This document shows positions 9,701-17,242 of a stretch of 64,000 bases of DNA, in pieces. Origin of the DNA: Brachybacterium saurashtrense (GTDB lineage Bacteria > Actinomycetota > Actinomycetes > Actinomycetales > Dermabacteraceae); the NCBI RefSeq assembly GCF_003355475.1, contig NZ_CP031356.1:1178001-1242000 (forward strand), in the 5' to 3' direction. Numbering within the stretch: position 1 is the first letter of the stretch; the number at the start of each line of letters is the position of its first letter. Both the position numbers and the translations under genes were made by a program. The notes beneath the pieces were generated by a model. The model was not told the origin of the DNA, searched no databases, and saw only the letters and a program-made list of their open reading frames with translations.

Positions 9701-10192
9701 GATCGCGGCGGAGAGGCGGCGGTACCCGGTCTCATCCCTGACGAGCACCAACAGGTGCTCCCCGTCCGGGTCGGGCACGCCGGTGCGGGGCGCGGAGAGG
9801 ACGGGCGTGGTCCCGGCCTCCTCGGCCCCGGGCTCGAGGCCGAGGGTCAGCTCCGCCCCGACCACCAGGTCGATCCCGGCCTCGGCCGCGGCCCTCGCCG
9901 CCCGCACCACCCCGGGCAGCCCGTCGTGGTCCACCAGCGCGAGCGCGCCGAGCCCGAGGCGGGCCGCCTGCGCGGCCATGTCCTCGGGGCTCGAGGCGCC
10001 GTCGAGGAAGCTGAAGTGCGAGTGGGCGTGCAGCTCCGCGTAGTCGACGTGCCGGGCGGGCCGGTAGCCGTCCTCGGCCGCCTTCCCGGTGTGCTCGACG
10101 GTGATCGGCGGGGAGACCAGCTCGGCGGGGCGGTCCGAGAGGATCGCCTCGAGGTCCTTCCACGCGGGCGGGCCCAGGAACCATCCGGCCAT
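6767..10192 (-). CDS. dnaE2: Error-prone DNA polymerase III alpha subunit DnaE2
   Basis: The 1141-residue enzyme is the polymerase of the DnaE2-ImuB mutasome, used for mutagenic translesion synthesis. The N-terminal PHP domain shows HAHSHFSFLDGASS near residue 65. The polymerase active site carries PDIDIDI at about 480-486, with the acidic residues that bind catalytic metals. A helix-hairpin-helix and a C-terminal OB-fold follow, ending near SRDFR. Length and order match DnaE2 and not the replicative DnaE1. ATG at 10192 was chosen because MAGWFLGPP starts the recognisable protein; only AAGGGG precedes it, a modest ribosome site. It follows imuB by 108 bp, and that gap is mostly a tandem repeat. 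LexA control through the imuA promoter is likely. Confidence 0.95.
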   Translation of the reverse strand: MAGWFLGPPAWKDLEAILSDRPAELVSPPITVEHTGKAAEDGYRPARHVDYAELHAHSHFSFLDGASSPEDMAAQAARLGLGALALVDHDGLPGVVRAARAAAEAGIDLVVGAELTLGLEPGAEEAGTTPVLSAPRTGVPDPDGEHLLVLVRDETGYRRLSAAIARAHLDSGQKAAPRYRLAELSRIAREGHWLILTGCRKGAVTRAASAHLAGGDLEAAAQAAARQIARLVELFGPGNVAVELIAGGGGEADELHDALAQGARLVREAHGLDEISLPLVASTNAHYARPADKRLADAHAALRAGVALADADPYLSSRPAHLRSGEEMAQLLPRYPGAIAQAARLGRDCALDLRLLAPDLPPFPVPAGHDEASWLRELVEIEGRERYGPRPAPERPEQVPGAWAQIDHELRVITDLHFPGYFLIVHEIIDFCAGEGILAQGRGSAANSAVCYALGITAVEPVGHHLLFERFLAPERDGPPDIDIDIASDRREEVIQHVYQRYGREYAAQVANVITYRAKLAVRDAARALGYDPGAQDAFSRRIERSFSSLAEADVPADVVELAQQLRDAPRHLGIHSGGMVLCDRPVIEVCPVQWAAMADRSVLQWDKDDCADAGLVKFDLLGLGMLTALDHALSLVAEHHGQHFELRTLPQEDEAVYDMLCAGDSIGVFQVESRAQISTLPRLRPRCFYDLVVEVALIRPGPIQGGSVHPYIRRRTGEEPVTFLHPALETSLGRTLGIPLFQEQLMQMVVDVADFTPAQADQLRRAMGAKRSTQKMLDLSDALFTGMARHGITGEDAEAIHRKLLAFANYGFPESHAYSFAYLVYASSYLKCHYPAAFTAALLRAQPMGFYSPQSLVADARRHGVLTRGPDVLASRARTDLETDAEHRGYRIEEPGEQVQGERAAHGPAIRLGLDQVRGIGTELAEAIVAERERGGPFASIPDLARRVTLTARQLEALATAGALDALASSRRQALWAAGAAAQESPHTLPHLAVGAQAPMLPGMSDAELATADAWATGITLDEHPMALVRARLTADGVLSIEGTRAAEDGSRLRVGGVITHRQRPATAGNVTFLSLEDETGILNVVCSQGFWVRHRALLRTARAVVLRGIVENRTGAVNLVADDVAPLDLAAAGRSRDFR

Positions 10193-10204
10193 CAGGTGCC
10201 CCTT

Positions 10205-10304
10205 CCCGACTGCGCTCCTGCCGCTCGTGCCTCGCAGCACGTCGCGCTAGCGGTGCTGCCCGACTGCGCTCCTGCCGCTCGTGCCTCGCAGCACGTCGCG
10301 CTAG
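10205..10304. repeat. Two tandem copies of a 46-bp repeat
   Basis: Two identical 46-bp copies occupy 10205-10250 and 10259-10304, a 54-bp period with an 8-bp spacer. Each begins CCCGACTGCGCTCC and ends CAGCACGTCGCGCTAG. The CTAG of the second copy supplies the imuB stop codon. Read on the minus strand the unit encodes SATCCEARAAGAQSG-like peptide, but no gene is supported. It resembles a repeated extragenic element. Transcription from imuB to dnaE2 must cross it. Confidence 0.85.
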
Positions 10305-12043
10305 TCATAGACCCCCTCCAGCGTCCACTCGCCCGCCCGGGACAGGGCGAGCACGGCGACCTCCTCGGAGCTCGCCGCCTGCACCACGAGCTGCAGGCGC
10401 GCGGCCCGTCGGCCGTCCCGCGCCCACCAGCGCTCGTCGAGCACGACGGGGGCGGCATGGGCGAGCACCGGGTGGCCGGAGCCGGCGCGCAGCCCGGCAC
10501 GCTGCAGCGCCGGCGCCCCCGGGGCGGGGACGAGCAGGCGGGTCGGCGCGCCGCTTAGCAGGCCGCGGGCGGTGACCACGACGGGTCGGCCCGCGGCGTC
10601 CTCGAGCCGTACCGCCGGCGGCTCGCGGAACACGGTGGCGGGCACCGGGCGCGGCAGGGAGCCGGGCCACGGGCCCTCGCGCCGTGCGGGCCTCTCGCTG
10701 CGCCAGGGCACGAGGATCGCCTCCTCGGCGAGCAGCCGCCCGCCGGTGAGCACGGGGACCTGCACCGCCTCCTCTCCCGCCAGGCCCTGGGCGCGGGCGA
10801 GCGCCCGGGAGGCCCGCTGGGCCGCCTCCCCCGCGCTGCCCCACAGGGCCGGGGCGTTCTCGCCCGCCGGCGCCAGCTGCAGCGGATGCAGACCGATCCG
10901 GGTGATCGCCCCGGTGCCGGGACCCCCGAGCCGCGCCCGGGTGATCCAGCCGTCGCACTGCCAGCGGATGCGGTCCACCACGTCGGCGACGCTCAGCGCC
11001 CCGTCGTGCCGCCAGGTGCGCTCCCTCTCCTCCCCGCCCTCGGTGCGGGCCACGATCCGCAGCCTGGTGCACACCAGGCCCCGCTCCACCAGCTGGGCGT
11101 GCAGCTGCTCGGCCAGCGGCCGGGCGATGAAGGCGGCCTGGTCGGTGCGCACCAGCGGGGTCTCCAGCGTGGTCTCGGCCAGCAGCGGCTGGGTGGGATG
11201 GTGCATCGCGGGCGGGGCCGGCTCCTCGCCGCGGGCCAGCAGGTGCAGGGTCGCCACGTCCGGCCCGAAGCGGTCCGCGACCGCGGCCGACGGCAGTGCG
11301 GCGAGGTCCCCGAGGGTGGTGATCCCCAGCCGCTGCAGCAGGTCGACGGTCTCGGCGAGCTCCAGCCGACGCTCCGGCCGGGCGGCGGAGGGCTGGCCGC
11401 GGTGCCCCCAGCCGGGGCCGACGGGCGCCTGCGCGAGCGCGCCGATCGGGTGCGGGGCGAGGTACTCGCCGCTGCGGCCCTCGCGCACGATCCGCCCGGG
11501 CGGGGAGGCGAGCAGGGCGGCGAAGGGGCCGTCGGCGATGCCCACCGTGCAGTCCCAGCCGGTGAGCTCCGCGACCGCGTCCAGGATCCGCTCCGCGAGC
11601 GGCCCCTCCCCGCCCTGGTGGCGGGCCGGGCCGCGGGCGGCCATCAGCAGCACCCCGGGGCGCAGCACGTCCACCCCGGCGGCGATCGTGTCCACCGCGG
11701 CGGCGACCAGCTCGAACAGCGCGGACTCGTGCTCACGATCGGCCTCCAGCACGAGCGCCTCGGGGCAGGCGGCACGGGCGGCGCGGCGCGTCATCCCGGC
11801 CGCGGCCCCCGCCTCCCGGGCCGCGGCGGTGACATGGGTGACGCGGTGCCGGTCCAGCAGCAGCACGGGCGCGTCGGCGGGAGCGGGCGGGGCGGCGGGC
11901 TCCGGCGAGGGCGTCTCCTCGCCACGCCGCTGGTGGTGGTCCAGCGCCGCCACCAGCGGCCAGTCCGGCACGGTCACGGCGACGGTGCGGGTGGCGCGGG
12001 CGGTGGCGGGAGCCGGAGCGGCGGCCGTGACGGGAGCGGCCAT
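10301..12043 (-). CDS. imuB: ImuB, catalytically degenerate Y-family polymerase (mutasome adaptor)
   Basis: The 580-residue protein has a Y-family (UmuC/DinB) polymerase fold. Its first strand reads VAVTVPDWPLVAAL, where active polymerases have a metal-binding Asp pattern. That is the ImuB hallmark, since ImuB bridges DnaE2 to the sliding clamp and does not synthesise DNA itself. A helix-hairpin-helix lies around LLQRLGITTLGDLAALP. The ATG at 12043 overlaps the imuA stop as TGATG, so the pair is coupled. The TAG stop (10301-10303) falls inside the second 46-bp repeat. The neighbours imuA and dnaE2 complete the cassette. A TLS role acting at stalled forks is known for the family; SOS control is inferred from the box upstream of imuA. 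Confidence 0.9.
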   Translation of the reverse strand: MAAPVTAAAPAPATARATRTVAVTVPDWPLVAALDHHQRRGEETPSPEPAAPPAPADAPVLLLDRHRVTHVTAAAREAGAAAGMTRRAARAACPEALVLEADREHESALFELVAAAVDTIAAGVDVLRPGVLLMAARGPARHQGGEGPLAERILDAVAELTGWDCTVGIADGPFAALLASPPGRIVREGRSGEYLAPHPIGALAQAPVGPGWGHRGQPSAARPERRLELAETVDLLQRLGITTLGDLAALPSAAVADRFGPDVATLHLLARGEEPAPPAMHHPTQPLLAETTLETPLVRTDQAAFIARPLAEQLHAQLVERGLVCTRLRIVARTEGGEERERTWRHDGALSVADVVDRIRWQCDGWITRARLGGPGTGAITRIGLHPLQLAPAGENAPALWGSAGEAAQRASRALARAQGLAGEEAVQVPVLTGGRLLAEEAILVPWRSERPARREGPWPGSLPRPVPATVFREPPAVRLEDAAGRPVVVTARGLLSGAPTRLLVPAPGAPALQRAGLRAGSGHPVLAHAAPVVLDERWWARDGRRAARLQLVVQAASSEEVAVLALSRAGEWTLEGVYD

Positions 12044-12831
12044 CAGCCGGCCCTCCGCGCACTCGGCAGCAGCTGCATCGCCGGGCGGGCCGCGGCACCG
12101 GCGGGGGCCGCGGCGAGCAGACCGTCCACCTGCGGCAGCAGCACCTCGACGGTGCGGTGCCCGGCGATCCCCCTCCCCTCGGCGCGGATCTCGAGGCGGC
12201 GCCGGCGCAGCCGCCCCGAGCCCTGGCCGAGCCCGGTCCAGCCCCGCCCGACGGCGCGCAGCGTGAGATCGGCGCGGCCGGGCGGGGCGGCGGCGAGGAC
12301 CAGGGTGTCGGCGGTGCGGGCCCGGCCCAGCAGGCTGCGCCACAGCGCGGGGGCGAGATCGAGGTCGGGGCCGAGCACGAGTACACCCACCCCGTCGGCC
12401 AGGGCGGAGAGCACCTGGGGGCGCTGCTCCCCCTCGGCCGGGGCGAGGGCGAGCCGGCAGGGGTCCAGGCCCGCGTCCATCGCGGAGCGCAGGCCCAGGT
12501 CCGGCATCCCGGCGATCGCGCACCAGGAGTCCTCCCCCGCCGCGGCGACCGCGAGGGCCAGCAGCAGGGAGGTGCTCGCGGCGCCCTCGAGCGCCACGGA
12601 GCTGCCGGCGCGGAGGCTGCCGCGCGGGAACAGTGCCTGGAGCGGCCTCGGCACCGGCAGGCGGGTGCCGAGCCCGTCGTCGGCGGAGGACTGCTCGAGG
12701 CCCTCCCCGCGCAGGGCGGTGCGGTCGATCCGTCCGCCCCAGCGGGCGGCGGAGCGTTCGGCGGCGCCCAGGGCGGCGCGGGCCCGGGACAGGCGCTGCT
12801 CGCGGTCCTCGATCTGCAGGGCTGTGCCCAT
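12043..12831 (-). CDS. imuA: ImuA-type RecA-fold protein of the mutasome
   Basis: The 262-residue protein has a RecA/SulA-like layout typical of actinobacterial ImuA proteins: an N-terminal basic helical part, then RLPVPRPLQALFPRGSLRAG and GSSVALEGAASTSLLLALA. The second stretch sits where the P-loop would be but lacks a canonical Gly-Lys-Thr. It ends near MQLLPSARRAG. ImuA helps assemble ImuB and DnaE2 and interacts with RecA in other bacteria. ATG 12831 has a strong GGAGGAGGG tract; an upstream in-frame ATG at 12870 (MCEEWASP) has no such site and lies almost at the LexA box, so it was rejected. First gene of the operon. Confidence 0.82.
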   Translation of the reverse strand: MGTALQIEDREQRLSRARAALGAAERSAARWGGRIDRTALRGEGLEQSSADDGLGTRLPVPRPLQALFPRGSLRAGSSVALEGAASTSLLLALAVAAAGEDSWCAIAGMPDLGLRSAMDAGLDPCRLALAPAEGEQRPQVLSALADGVGVLVLGPDLDLAPALWRSLLGRARTADTLVLAAAPPGRADLTLRAVGRGWTGLGQGSGRLRRRRLEIRAEGRGIAGHRTVEVLLPQVDGLLAAAPAGAAARPAMQLLPSARRAG

Positions 12832-12874
12832 CGCGCTCCCTCCTCCCGGACTGGCCCATTCCTCGCACACGTGT

Positions 12875-12890
12875 TCGAACAGGGGTTCGA
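12875..12890. promoter_or_regulatory. LexA (SOS) box of the mutasome operon
   Basis: TCGAAC-AGGG-GTTCGA is a perfect match to the actinobacterial LexA palindrome TCGAAC-N4-GTTCGA. It ends 44 bp upstream of the imuA start, where it should block initiation, and makes imuA-imuB-dnaE2 a damage-inducible unit. Basis: sequence match plus known regulation of this cassette in other actinobacteria. Confidence 0.9.
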
Positions 12891-12937
12891 ACTGTACGCC
12901 TCGGCAGGACGGCTCTCAAGGTGTCCAGGTCGTGATC

Positions 12938-12953
12938 TCGAACGTACGTACGA
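12938..12953. promoter_or_regulatory. Second, one-mismatch LexA-like box
   Basis: TCGAAC-GTAC-GTACGA differs from the LexA palindrome at a single position (GTACGA for GTTCGA). It starts 63 bp from the perfect box, roughly six helical turns away. It lies 38 bp upstream of the GNAT start at 12992, so it could add cooperativity at imuA or bring the divergent GNAT gene under SOS control. Confidence 0.5.
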
Positions 12954-12991
12954 AGCGTGTGGGAGGGGTGTGACAGACGGGGAGCAGGCGG

Positions 12992-13522
12992 ATGGGGCAG
13001 GATCGGGGGATGGACAGCGCACCTCCTGGGAGCGGACGCCCGTTCCGGATCCGGCCCGCCGTGCCGGGCGATGCGGACGGCTGCGCGCGGGTGCATCACA
13101 CGTCCTGGGTGGAGACGTACTCCGCGCTGCTGCCGGCCTCGCACTGGGAGACGGACACCCTCGCGCGGCGCGAGCAGCGCTGGCGGCGCTCCCTGGAGAA
13201 CGGCGCCGAGGTGACGGTCGCCGAGGCGGGCGGCGAGATCATCGGATTCGCCATGGCCGGCGCCGCGCGCCGGATCGGCGAGAGTGCTCCGGTGCGCGAG
13301 CGGGAGCTGTTCTCCCTCTACCTGCTGGCCGCGCACCATGGCGGCGGCGCCGGTCAGGCCCTGCTCGAGGCGGTCCTGCCCGCACCCGCCCCGGCCCAGC
13401 TGTGGGTCGCCGAGCAGAATCCGCGGGCCAGGCGGTTCTACGGGCGCAACGGCTTCCTCCCCGACGGGGCGCGCTTCCGCGACGAGACGCTCGGCCTGGC
13501 CGAGGTGCGGCTGGTCCGCTGA
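12992..13522 (+). CDS. GNAT-family N-acetyltransferase
   Basis: The 176-residue protein has a single GNAT domain from about residue 18. It shows FRIRPAVPGDADGCARVHHTSW at the first strand-helix, GEIIGFAMAG as the core strand, and LYLLAAHHGGGAGQALLEA as the acetyl-CoA pyrophosphate loop (Q/RxxGxG/A-like). The C-terminal part reads VAEQNPRARRFYGRNGF, the usual final helix. It should transfer an acetyl group from acetyl-CoA to an unknown amine. Two in-frame ATGs are possible, 12992 and 13010; 12992 has GGGGAG 8 nt upstream. It is divergent from the mutasome operon and shares its upstream region, including the one-mismatch LexA-like box. Confidence 0.82.
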   Translation: MGQDRGMDSAPPGSGRPFRIRPAVPGDADGCARVHHTSWVETYSALLPASHWETDTLARREQRWRRSLENGAEVTVAEAGGEIIGFAMAGAARRIGESAPVRERELFSLYLLAAHHGGGAGQALLEAVLPAPAPAQLWVAEQNPRARRFYGRNGFLPDGARFRDETLGLAEVRLVR

Positions 13523-13571
13523 GGCGGGCGGGGCGGGGCGCGGAGCGCAGGCAGGGTCCTCCGCCGTGCCG

Positions 13572-15041
13572 TCAGAAGGGTGGTGGCGGTGCGGGCGGCG
13601 GGTTCCTCCGTCGTTCGAGCGCCCGCCGTCGGGCGTCGCGGCGTGCCCCGTAGCGCTCCCAGGAGTCCAGGAGCTCCCTCGTCGTGGAGGGGCTCGCGAG
13701 ATCCTCGTTGTCGCGCACGAGCACCTGCACCCGGTCGTCGGTGGACCAGGCGGTCCGTCCCGGCAGCCCGGGGGTGCACGGCAGGCGGGTGGGGTCCAGC
13801 AGCCCGGCCGTCTTCGCCCGGTGGTGCTGCCAGCACAGCAGGTGCAGGTTCTCGATCTCGGTGAGGCCTCCGCGCTCCGGGTCCTCGTGGCAGTACTCCT
13901 CGATGTGATCGGCCTCGGAGGCCCAGGAGGTGGGGCGAGTGCAGCCGGGCACGGCGCAGGTGGCGTTGCGCAGGCGCAGGTGCTCGAGCATGGCGCGGGT
14001 CGGCGTGTAGCGCGTGGCCGGCAGCGGCAGGAAGGCGCCGGTGCAGGGATCGGTGAGCACCCGGTGCCAGGTCTCGCTGCGGCCGGCCAGCTCGCGGGCC
14101 ATCGCGGCGGGCAGCGGGATGGTGCCCTCGAGCATGCCGGGCTCCTCGGCCCCGCCCAGCAGGGTCAGCACGGGCACGGTGACGTTGAACCGGAAGCGGG
14201 GCCGGGGCACCTGCACTCCGTCGGTGTCGAGGGCGGCGCCGCCCAGCAGGTCGTACTGGAGCAGGGCGAGGGAGGAGATCCTCCCCGTCTCGGCGACCGT
14301 GCCTCGGGGGTCCAGGGGGATCGGCTCCCCCGTCTCGACGGCACGGCGCTGGGCGGCCTGGACGGCGCGGGCGGCGGCGTCGAGCCGGCGGGAGAGGTCG
14401 AGGATCTCCGGCACCGGACCGATCACCCGCAGGCAGCCGATCCCGTCCTCCCGGGTGGGCAGCATCTCCACGCGCCGCCGTCCCTCCGGGGTGAGGTGTG
14501 CGGGCACCTCCTGCTGGGCGTCCAGGCGGGTGAGGAGGCGGCGCAGGCGCAGCTGGAACTGCTCGGTGGTGAGGGTGGTGGGCCAGTGCGCGGCCGCGGC
14601 GTCCACGTGCTCCATCTGGCTCGCGGCCAGGTGCCGGGTGCGGCGCAGGATCCTCTCGAACCAGGCCGCGGGGAACTCGCCGCTCTCGAGGCGTTCGAGG
14701 GTGCGCGGGAGCTCGGCGACGGCCCGGTGCGCGTCGTGCACGATGCGGGCGGCGACGGTGCGGGTGCAGCGCAGGGCGAGGGCCGCCGCGAGCAGCTCGG
14801 CCTCGGCCTCGTCCTCGTCGACGCTTTCCTCGTGCACGGCGCGGTGGGAGGGGGCGAGGGCGCGGAAGCGTACGGCCAGTCGGCGGCTCTCCTCGAACGA
14901 CGCCTCATGCACCGCGCGCAGACGCGCTGGCAGCATCGGGTGGTCGGGGGTCGCGGCGGAGCGGGCGGAGGCCTCGGGGCGAGCGGTCTCGGCGTCCCCC
15001 GGCTCCTCGCGCTCCGGCGTGCCCTCCTCGAACTCGCCCAT
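13572..15041 (-). CDS. DUF222/HNH endonuclease domain protein
   Basis: The 489-residue protein carries the all-helical DUF222 region (about 40-330) followed by a C-terminal HNH nuclease motif. The motif comprises CAVPGC, then ADHIEEY with the conserved Asp-His, then LLCWQHHRAKT with the metal-binding Cys-x2-His-His. This architecture is extremely common in many copies per actinobacterial genome and is often linked to mobile or selfish elements; its cellular role is not established. ATG 15041 follows GGAGGTGG. The last residues are Pro-rich (NPPPAPPPPF). It is flanked by GNAT and a dehydrogenase with no operon partner, and no inteins or transposase genes are nearby. Confidence 0.85.
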   Translation of the reverse strand: MGEFEEGTPEREEPGDAETARPEASARSAATPDHPMLPARLRAVHEASFEESRRLAVRFRALAPSHRAVHEESVDEDEAEAELLAAALALRCTRTVAARIVHDAHRAVAELPRTLERLESGEFPAAWFERILRRTRHLAASQMEHVDAAAAHWPTTLTTEQFQLRLRRLLTRLDAQQEVPAHLTPEGRRRVEMLPTREDGIGCLRVIGPVPEILDLSRRLDAAARAVQAAQRRAVETGEPIPLDPRGTVAETGRISSLALLQYDLLGGAALDTDGVQVPRPRFRFNVTVPVLTLLGGAEEPGMLEGTIPLPAAMARELAGRSETWHRVLTDPCTGAFLPLPATRYTPTRAMLEHLRLRNATCAVPGCTRPTSWASEADHIEEYCHEDPERGGLTEIENLHLLCWQHHRAKTAGLLDPTRLPCTPGLPGRTAWSTDDRVQVLVRDNEDLASPSTTRELLDSWERYGARRDARRRALERRRNPPPAPPPPF

Positions 15042-15272
15042 CGACTCCACCTCCCCGCGCGTCTCGTGCCGTCCAGCTCCTCCGACACTAGGAAGCGCCG
15101 CCGCGACGCGACAGCAGCTCCCGGCCGTGGTGGACACAGCACCGCTGGGGAGGACCGGTCGGCGCAGCGGGCCGCGCGGGACAGCGCTCTCACGCACCGT
15201 GGGACGTCCCGCCTCACCGTGCCCCTGCTCTGCGATCATGAGACCGACCGCACACCGAGGAAGAGGGTTGAG

Positions 15273-16304
15273 ATGCGCGCGCTGATGCTGCACGAGAAGG
15301 GCCGGATGTCGATCGAGGAGGTCGAGGCGCCCGGCGCTCCCGGCCCCGGCGAGGTGCGGATCGCGATGCACACCGTGGGCATCTGCGCCTCGGACGTGCA
15401 CTACTGGACCGACGGGAAGATCGGCCCGTTCGTGGTCGAGGCGCCGATGATCCTCGGCCATGAGGGCGCCGGCACGGTCCTCGAGGTGGGCGAGGGCGTC
15501 ACCGGCCTCGCGGCCGGGGACCGCGTCGTCATGGAGCCGGGCGTGCCCGATCCCACCTCCCGCGCCGTCAAGGAGGGCCACTACAACGTGGACCCGGGCG
15601 TCGAGTTCTGGGCCACCCCGCCCGTGCACGGCTGCCTCGCCGAGGAGGTGCTCCACCCTGCCGCCTACACGTACAAGCTGCCGGAGTCGATGAGCTTCGC
15701 CGAGGGTGCCCTCATCGAGCCCTTCGCGGTGGGGATGTTCGCCGCGACCAAGGCGGAGATCTCCCCCGGCGACGTCGCCGCCGTGATCGGTGCGGGCACC
15801 ATCGGGATCATGACCGCGCTCGCCGCGCTCGCCGGCGGTGCGAGCCGCGTGTTCATCTCCGACGTGCTGCCGGAGAAGCTCGCGCTGCTGGACGGGATCG
15901 ACGGGATCACCACGGTGGACGCGACCGCGCAGGACCTCGGCGAGGCGGTGCGCGAGGCGACCGGCGGCTGGGGCCCGCAGGTGGTGTTCGAGGCGACCGG
16001 CGCCGCGCCCGTGTACCGGAGCCTGTGGGCGCTGCCCGCACCGGGCGGGCGGATCGTGCTGGTGGGCATGCCGGTGGACCCGGTGCCGTTCGACATCGCC
16101 ACCGCCCAGAGCCGCGGCATCTCGCTGGAGACCGTGTTCCGCTACGCGAACGTGCACCAGAAGGCGATCGACCTCGCCGCGAGCGACGCCGTGGACCTCT
16201 CCCCCTTCGTCTCCGAGACCTTCGCCTTCGACGACTCGGTCCAGGCGTTCGAGCGCTTCCTCGAGGGGCGGCCGACGGACGTGAAGATCCAGATCACGCT
16301 GTGA
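15273..16304 (+). CDS. Medium-chain Zn-dependent alcohol/polyol dehydrogenase, sorbitol/xylitol DH-like
   Basis: The 343-residue enzyme has the GroES-like N-domain with catalytic-zinc residues: Cys in GICASDVHYWTDG and His-Glu in ILGHEGAGTV. The NAD-binding Rossmann loop is AVIGAGTIGIMTA. HYNVDPGVEFWATPPVHG matches the sorbitol/xylitol dehydrogenase subfamily, so oxidation of a polyol to a ketose is the best guess. The lobe that usually binds a structural zinc through four cysteines reads GVPDPTSRAVKEGHYN here and has none. ATG 15273 follows an AGGAAGAGGG tract. It stands alone, with no sugar transporter beside it, so the substrate is unknown. Confidence 0.85.
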   Translation: MRALMLHEKGRMSIEEVEAPGAPGPGEVRIAMHTVGICASDVHYWTDGKIGPFVVEAPMILGHEGAGTVLEVGEGVTGLAAGDRVVMEPGVPDPTSRAVKEGHYNVDPGVEFWATPPVHGCLAEEVLHPAAYTYKLPESMSFAEGALIEPFAVGMFAATKAEISPGDVAAVIGAGTIGIMTALAALAGGASRVFISDVLPEKLALLDGIDGITTVDATAQDLGEAVREATGGWGPQVVFEATGAAPVYRSLWALPAPGGRIVLVGMPVDPVPFDIATAQSRGISLETVFRYANVHQKAIDLAASDAVDLSPFVSETFAFDDSVQAFERFLEGRPTDVKIQITL

Positions 16305-16378
16305 GAACGGGTCGGCGGTCCGGAGGCCCTCCCGGTCCTCGCTGAGCGCCCCGGACGGCGCCGGGCACGCCGCCGCCC

Positions 16379-16384
16379 TACGAT
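16379..16384 (+). promoter_or_regulatory. -10 hexamer of a leaderless promoter (SDR gene)
   Basis: TACGAT ends exactly 6 nt before the ATG at 16391, so transcription would start at the start codon. No ribosome site precedes the gene. Confidence 0.55.
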
Positions 16385-16390
16385 GGCGTC

Positions 16391-17125
16391 ATGCGGAACC
16401 GCCTGGCGCTCATCACCGGAGGAACCCGAGGGATAGGGAGAGCCACGTCGCTCCGACTCGCCCAGGACGGGTGGGACCTCGTCCTCGGGTACGCGCGTGA
16501 CGAGCACGCCGCCACCGCGACGAAGTCCGCGGCGGAGGCACTGGGCGTGGAGTGCTCGACGGTCCGCGCCGACCTGACGACCGACGCGGGGATCGATGAG
16601 CTGTTCGACGCCGCATCGTCCCAGATGGGTCGGCTCGACGCCGTGGTGAACAACGTGGGCGCGACCCTCCAGATCTCCGGACTCGCCGAGACGCCCCCGC
16701 AGACCATCCGCCGCGTCATCGACCTCAACCTGACGTCGGCCATCCTGGTGGCGCGGCGGGCGGTGCAGCAGCTGGGCTCCGGCGGCGTGCTCGTCAACGT
16801 CTCCTCCGGAGCGGCCACCACCGGCGCGCCGGGCGAGTACGTGCATTACGCGGCGGCCAAAGCGGGCGTCGACGCCCTCACGAAAGGTCTCGCGATCGAG
16901 GTCGCGCCTCGCGGGATCAGAGTCGTCGGGGTGGCGCCCGGGACCGTCGACACGCAGGTGCATGCCGACGCAGGAGACCCAGGACGGCCCGAGAGGGTCG
17001 CGCGCACGCATCCGATGGGCCGAGTCGGCCGGCCCGAGGAGATCGCCTCGGTCATCGCCTTCGCGCTCTCGGCCGACGCCGGCTACGTCACGGGGACGAC
17101 CATCCGCGCTGCCGGCGGGGTCTGA
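16391..17125 (+). CDS. Short-chain dehydrogenase/reductase (SDR)
   Basis: The 244-residue protein is a classical SDR. It has the cofactor loop TGGTRGIGRA (about 9-18), NNVGA, the active-site Ser in NVSSGAA, and the YVHYAAAKAG stretch carrying the Tyr-x3-Lys pair. The Arg of the GTRGIGR region is compatible with NADP(H). It ends TTIRAAGGV as in FabG-like enzymes. The substrate cannot be told. The first codons include ATA (codon 15) and AGA (codon 17), with AAA codons later, rare in this genome and unlike the neighbours, suggesting recent acquisition. Start 16391 fits the leaderless promoter. Confidence 0.85.
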   Translation: MRNRLALITGGTRGIGRATSLRLAQDGWDLVLGYARDEHAATATKSAAEALGVECSTVRADLTTDAGIDELFDAASSQMGRLDAVVNNVGATLQISGLAETPPQTIRRVIDLNLTSAILVARRAVQQLGSGGVLVNVSSGAATTGAPGEYVHYAAAKAGVDALTKGLAIEVAPRGIRVVGVAPGTVDTQVHADAGDPGRPERVARTHPMGRVGRPEEIASVIAFALSADAGYVTGTTIRAAGGV

Positions 17126-17242
17126 GCCCGCAGCAGGCACGATCCCCCGTGCGGAGCGTGGTCGTCGGCGACGGTGGCCCGGGGTGTGCAGCGCAGGTCG
17201 GAGGTCCGTCCGCGACGTGGAGGATCGAGAGCGGCCGGACGG

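Noticed and set aside
10192..10500. Short minus-strand frame through the 46-bp repeat (SATCCEARAAGAQSG units)
   Set aside because: The peptide simply reads the DNA repeat and overlaps imuB; no ribosome site or conserved protein.
6905..10558. Long plus-strand frame opposite dnaE2
   Set aside because: Arg/Gly/His-rich shadow with no recognisable domain. dnaE2 has all family motifs.
13572..15041. DUF222/HNH gene as part of a mobile element
   Set aside because: No transposase, integrase, terminal repeats or target duplication are visible around it.
15042..15272. 231-bp gap before the dehydrogenase as a hidden RNA gene or riboswitch
   Set aside because: I found no tRNA-like cloverleaf or known riboswitch core; only promoter-like hexamers.
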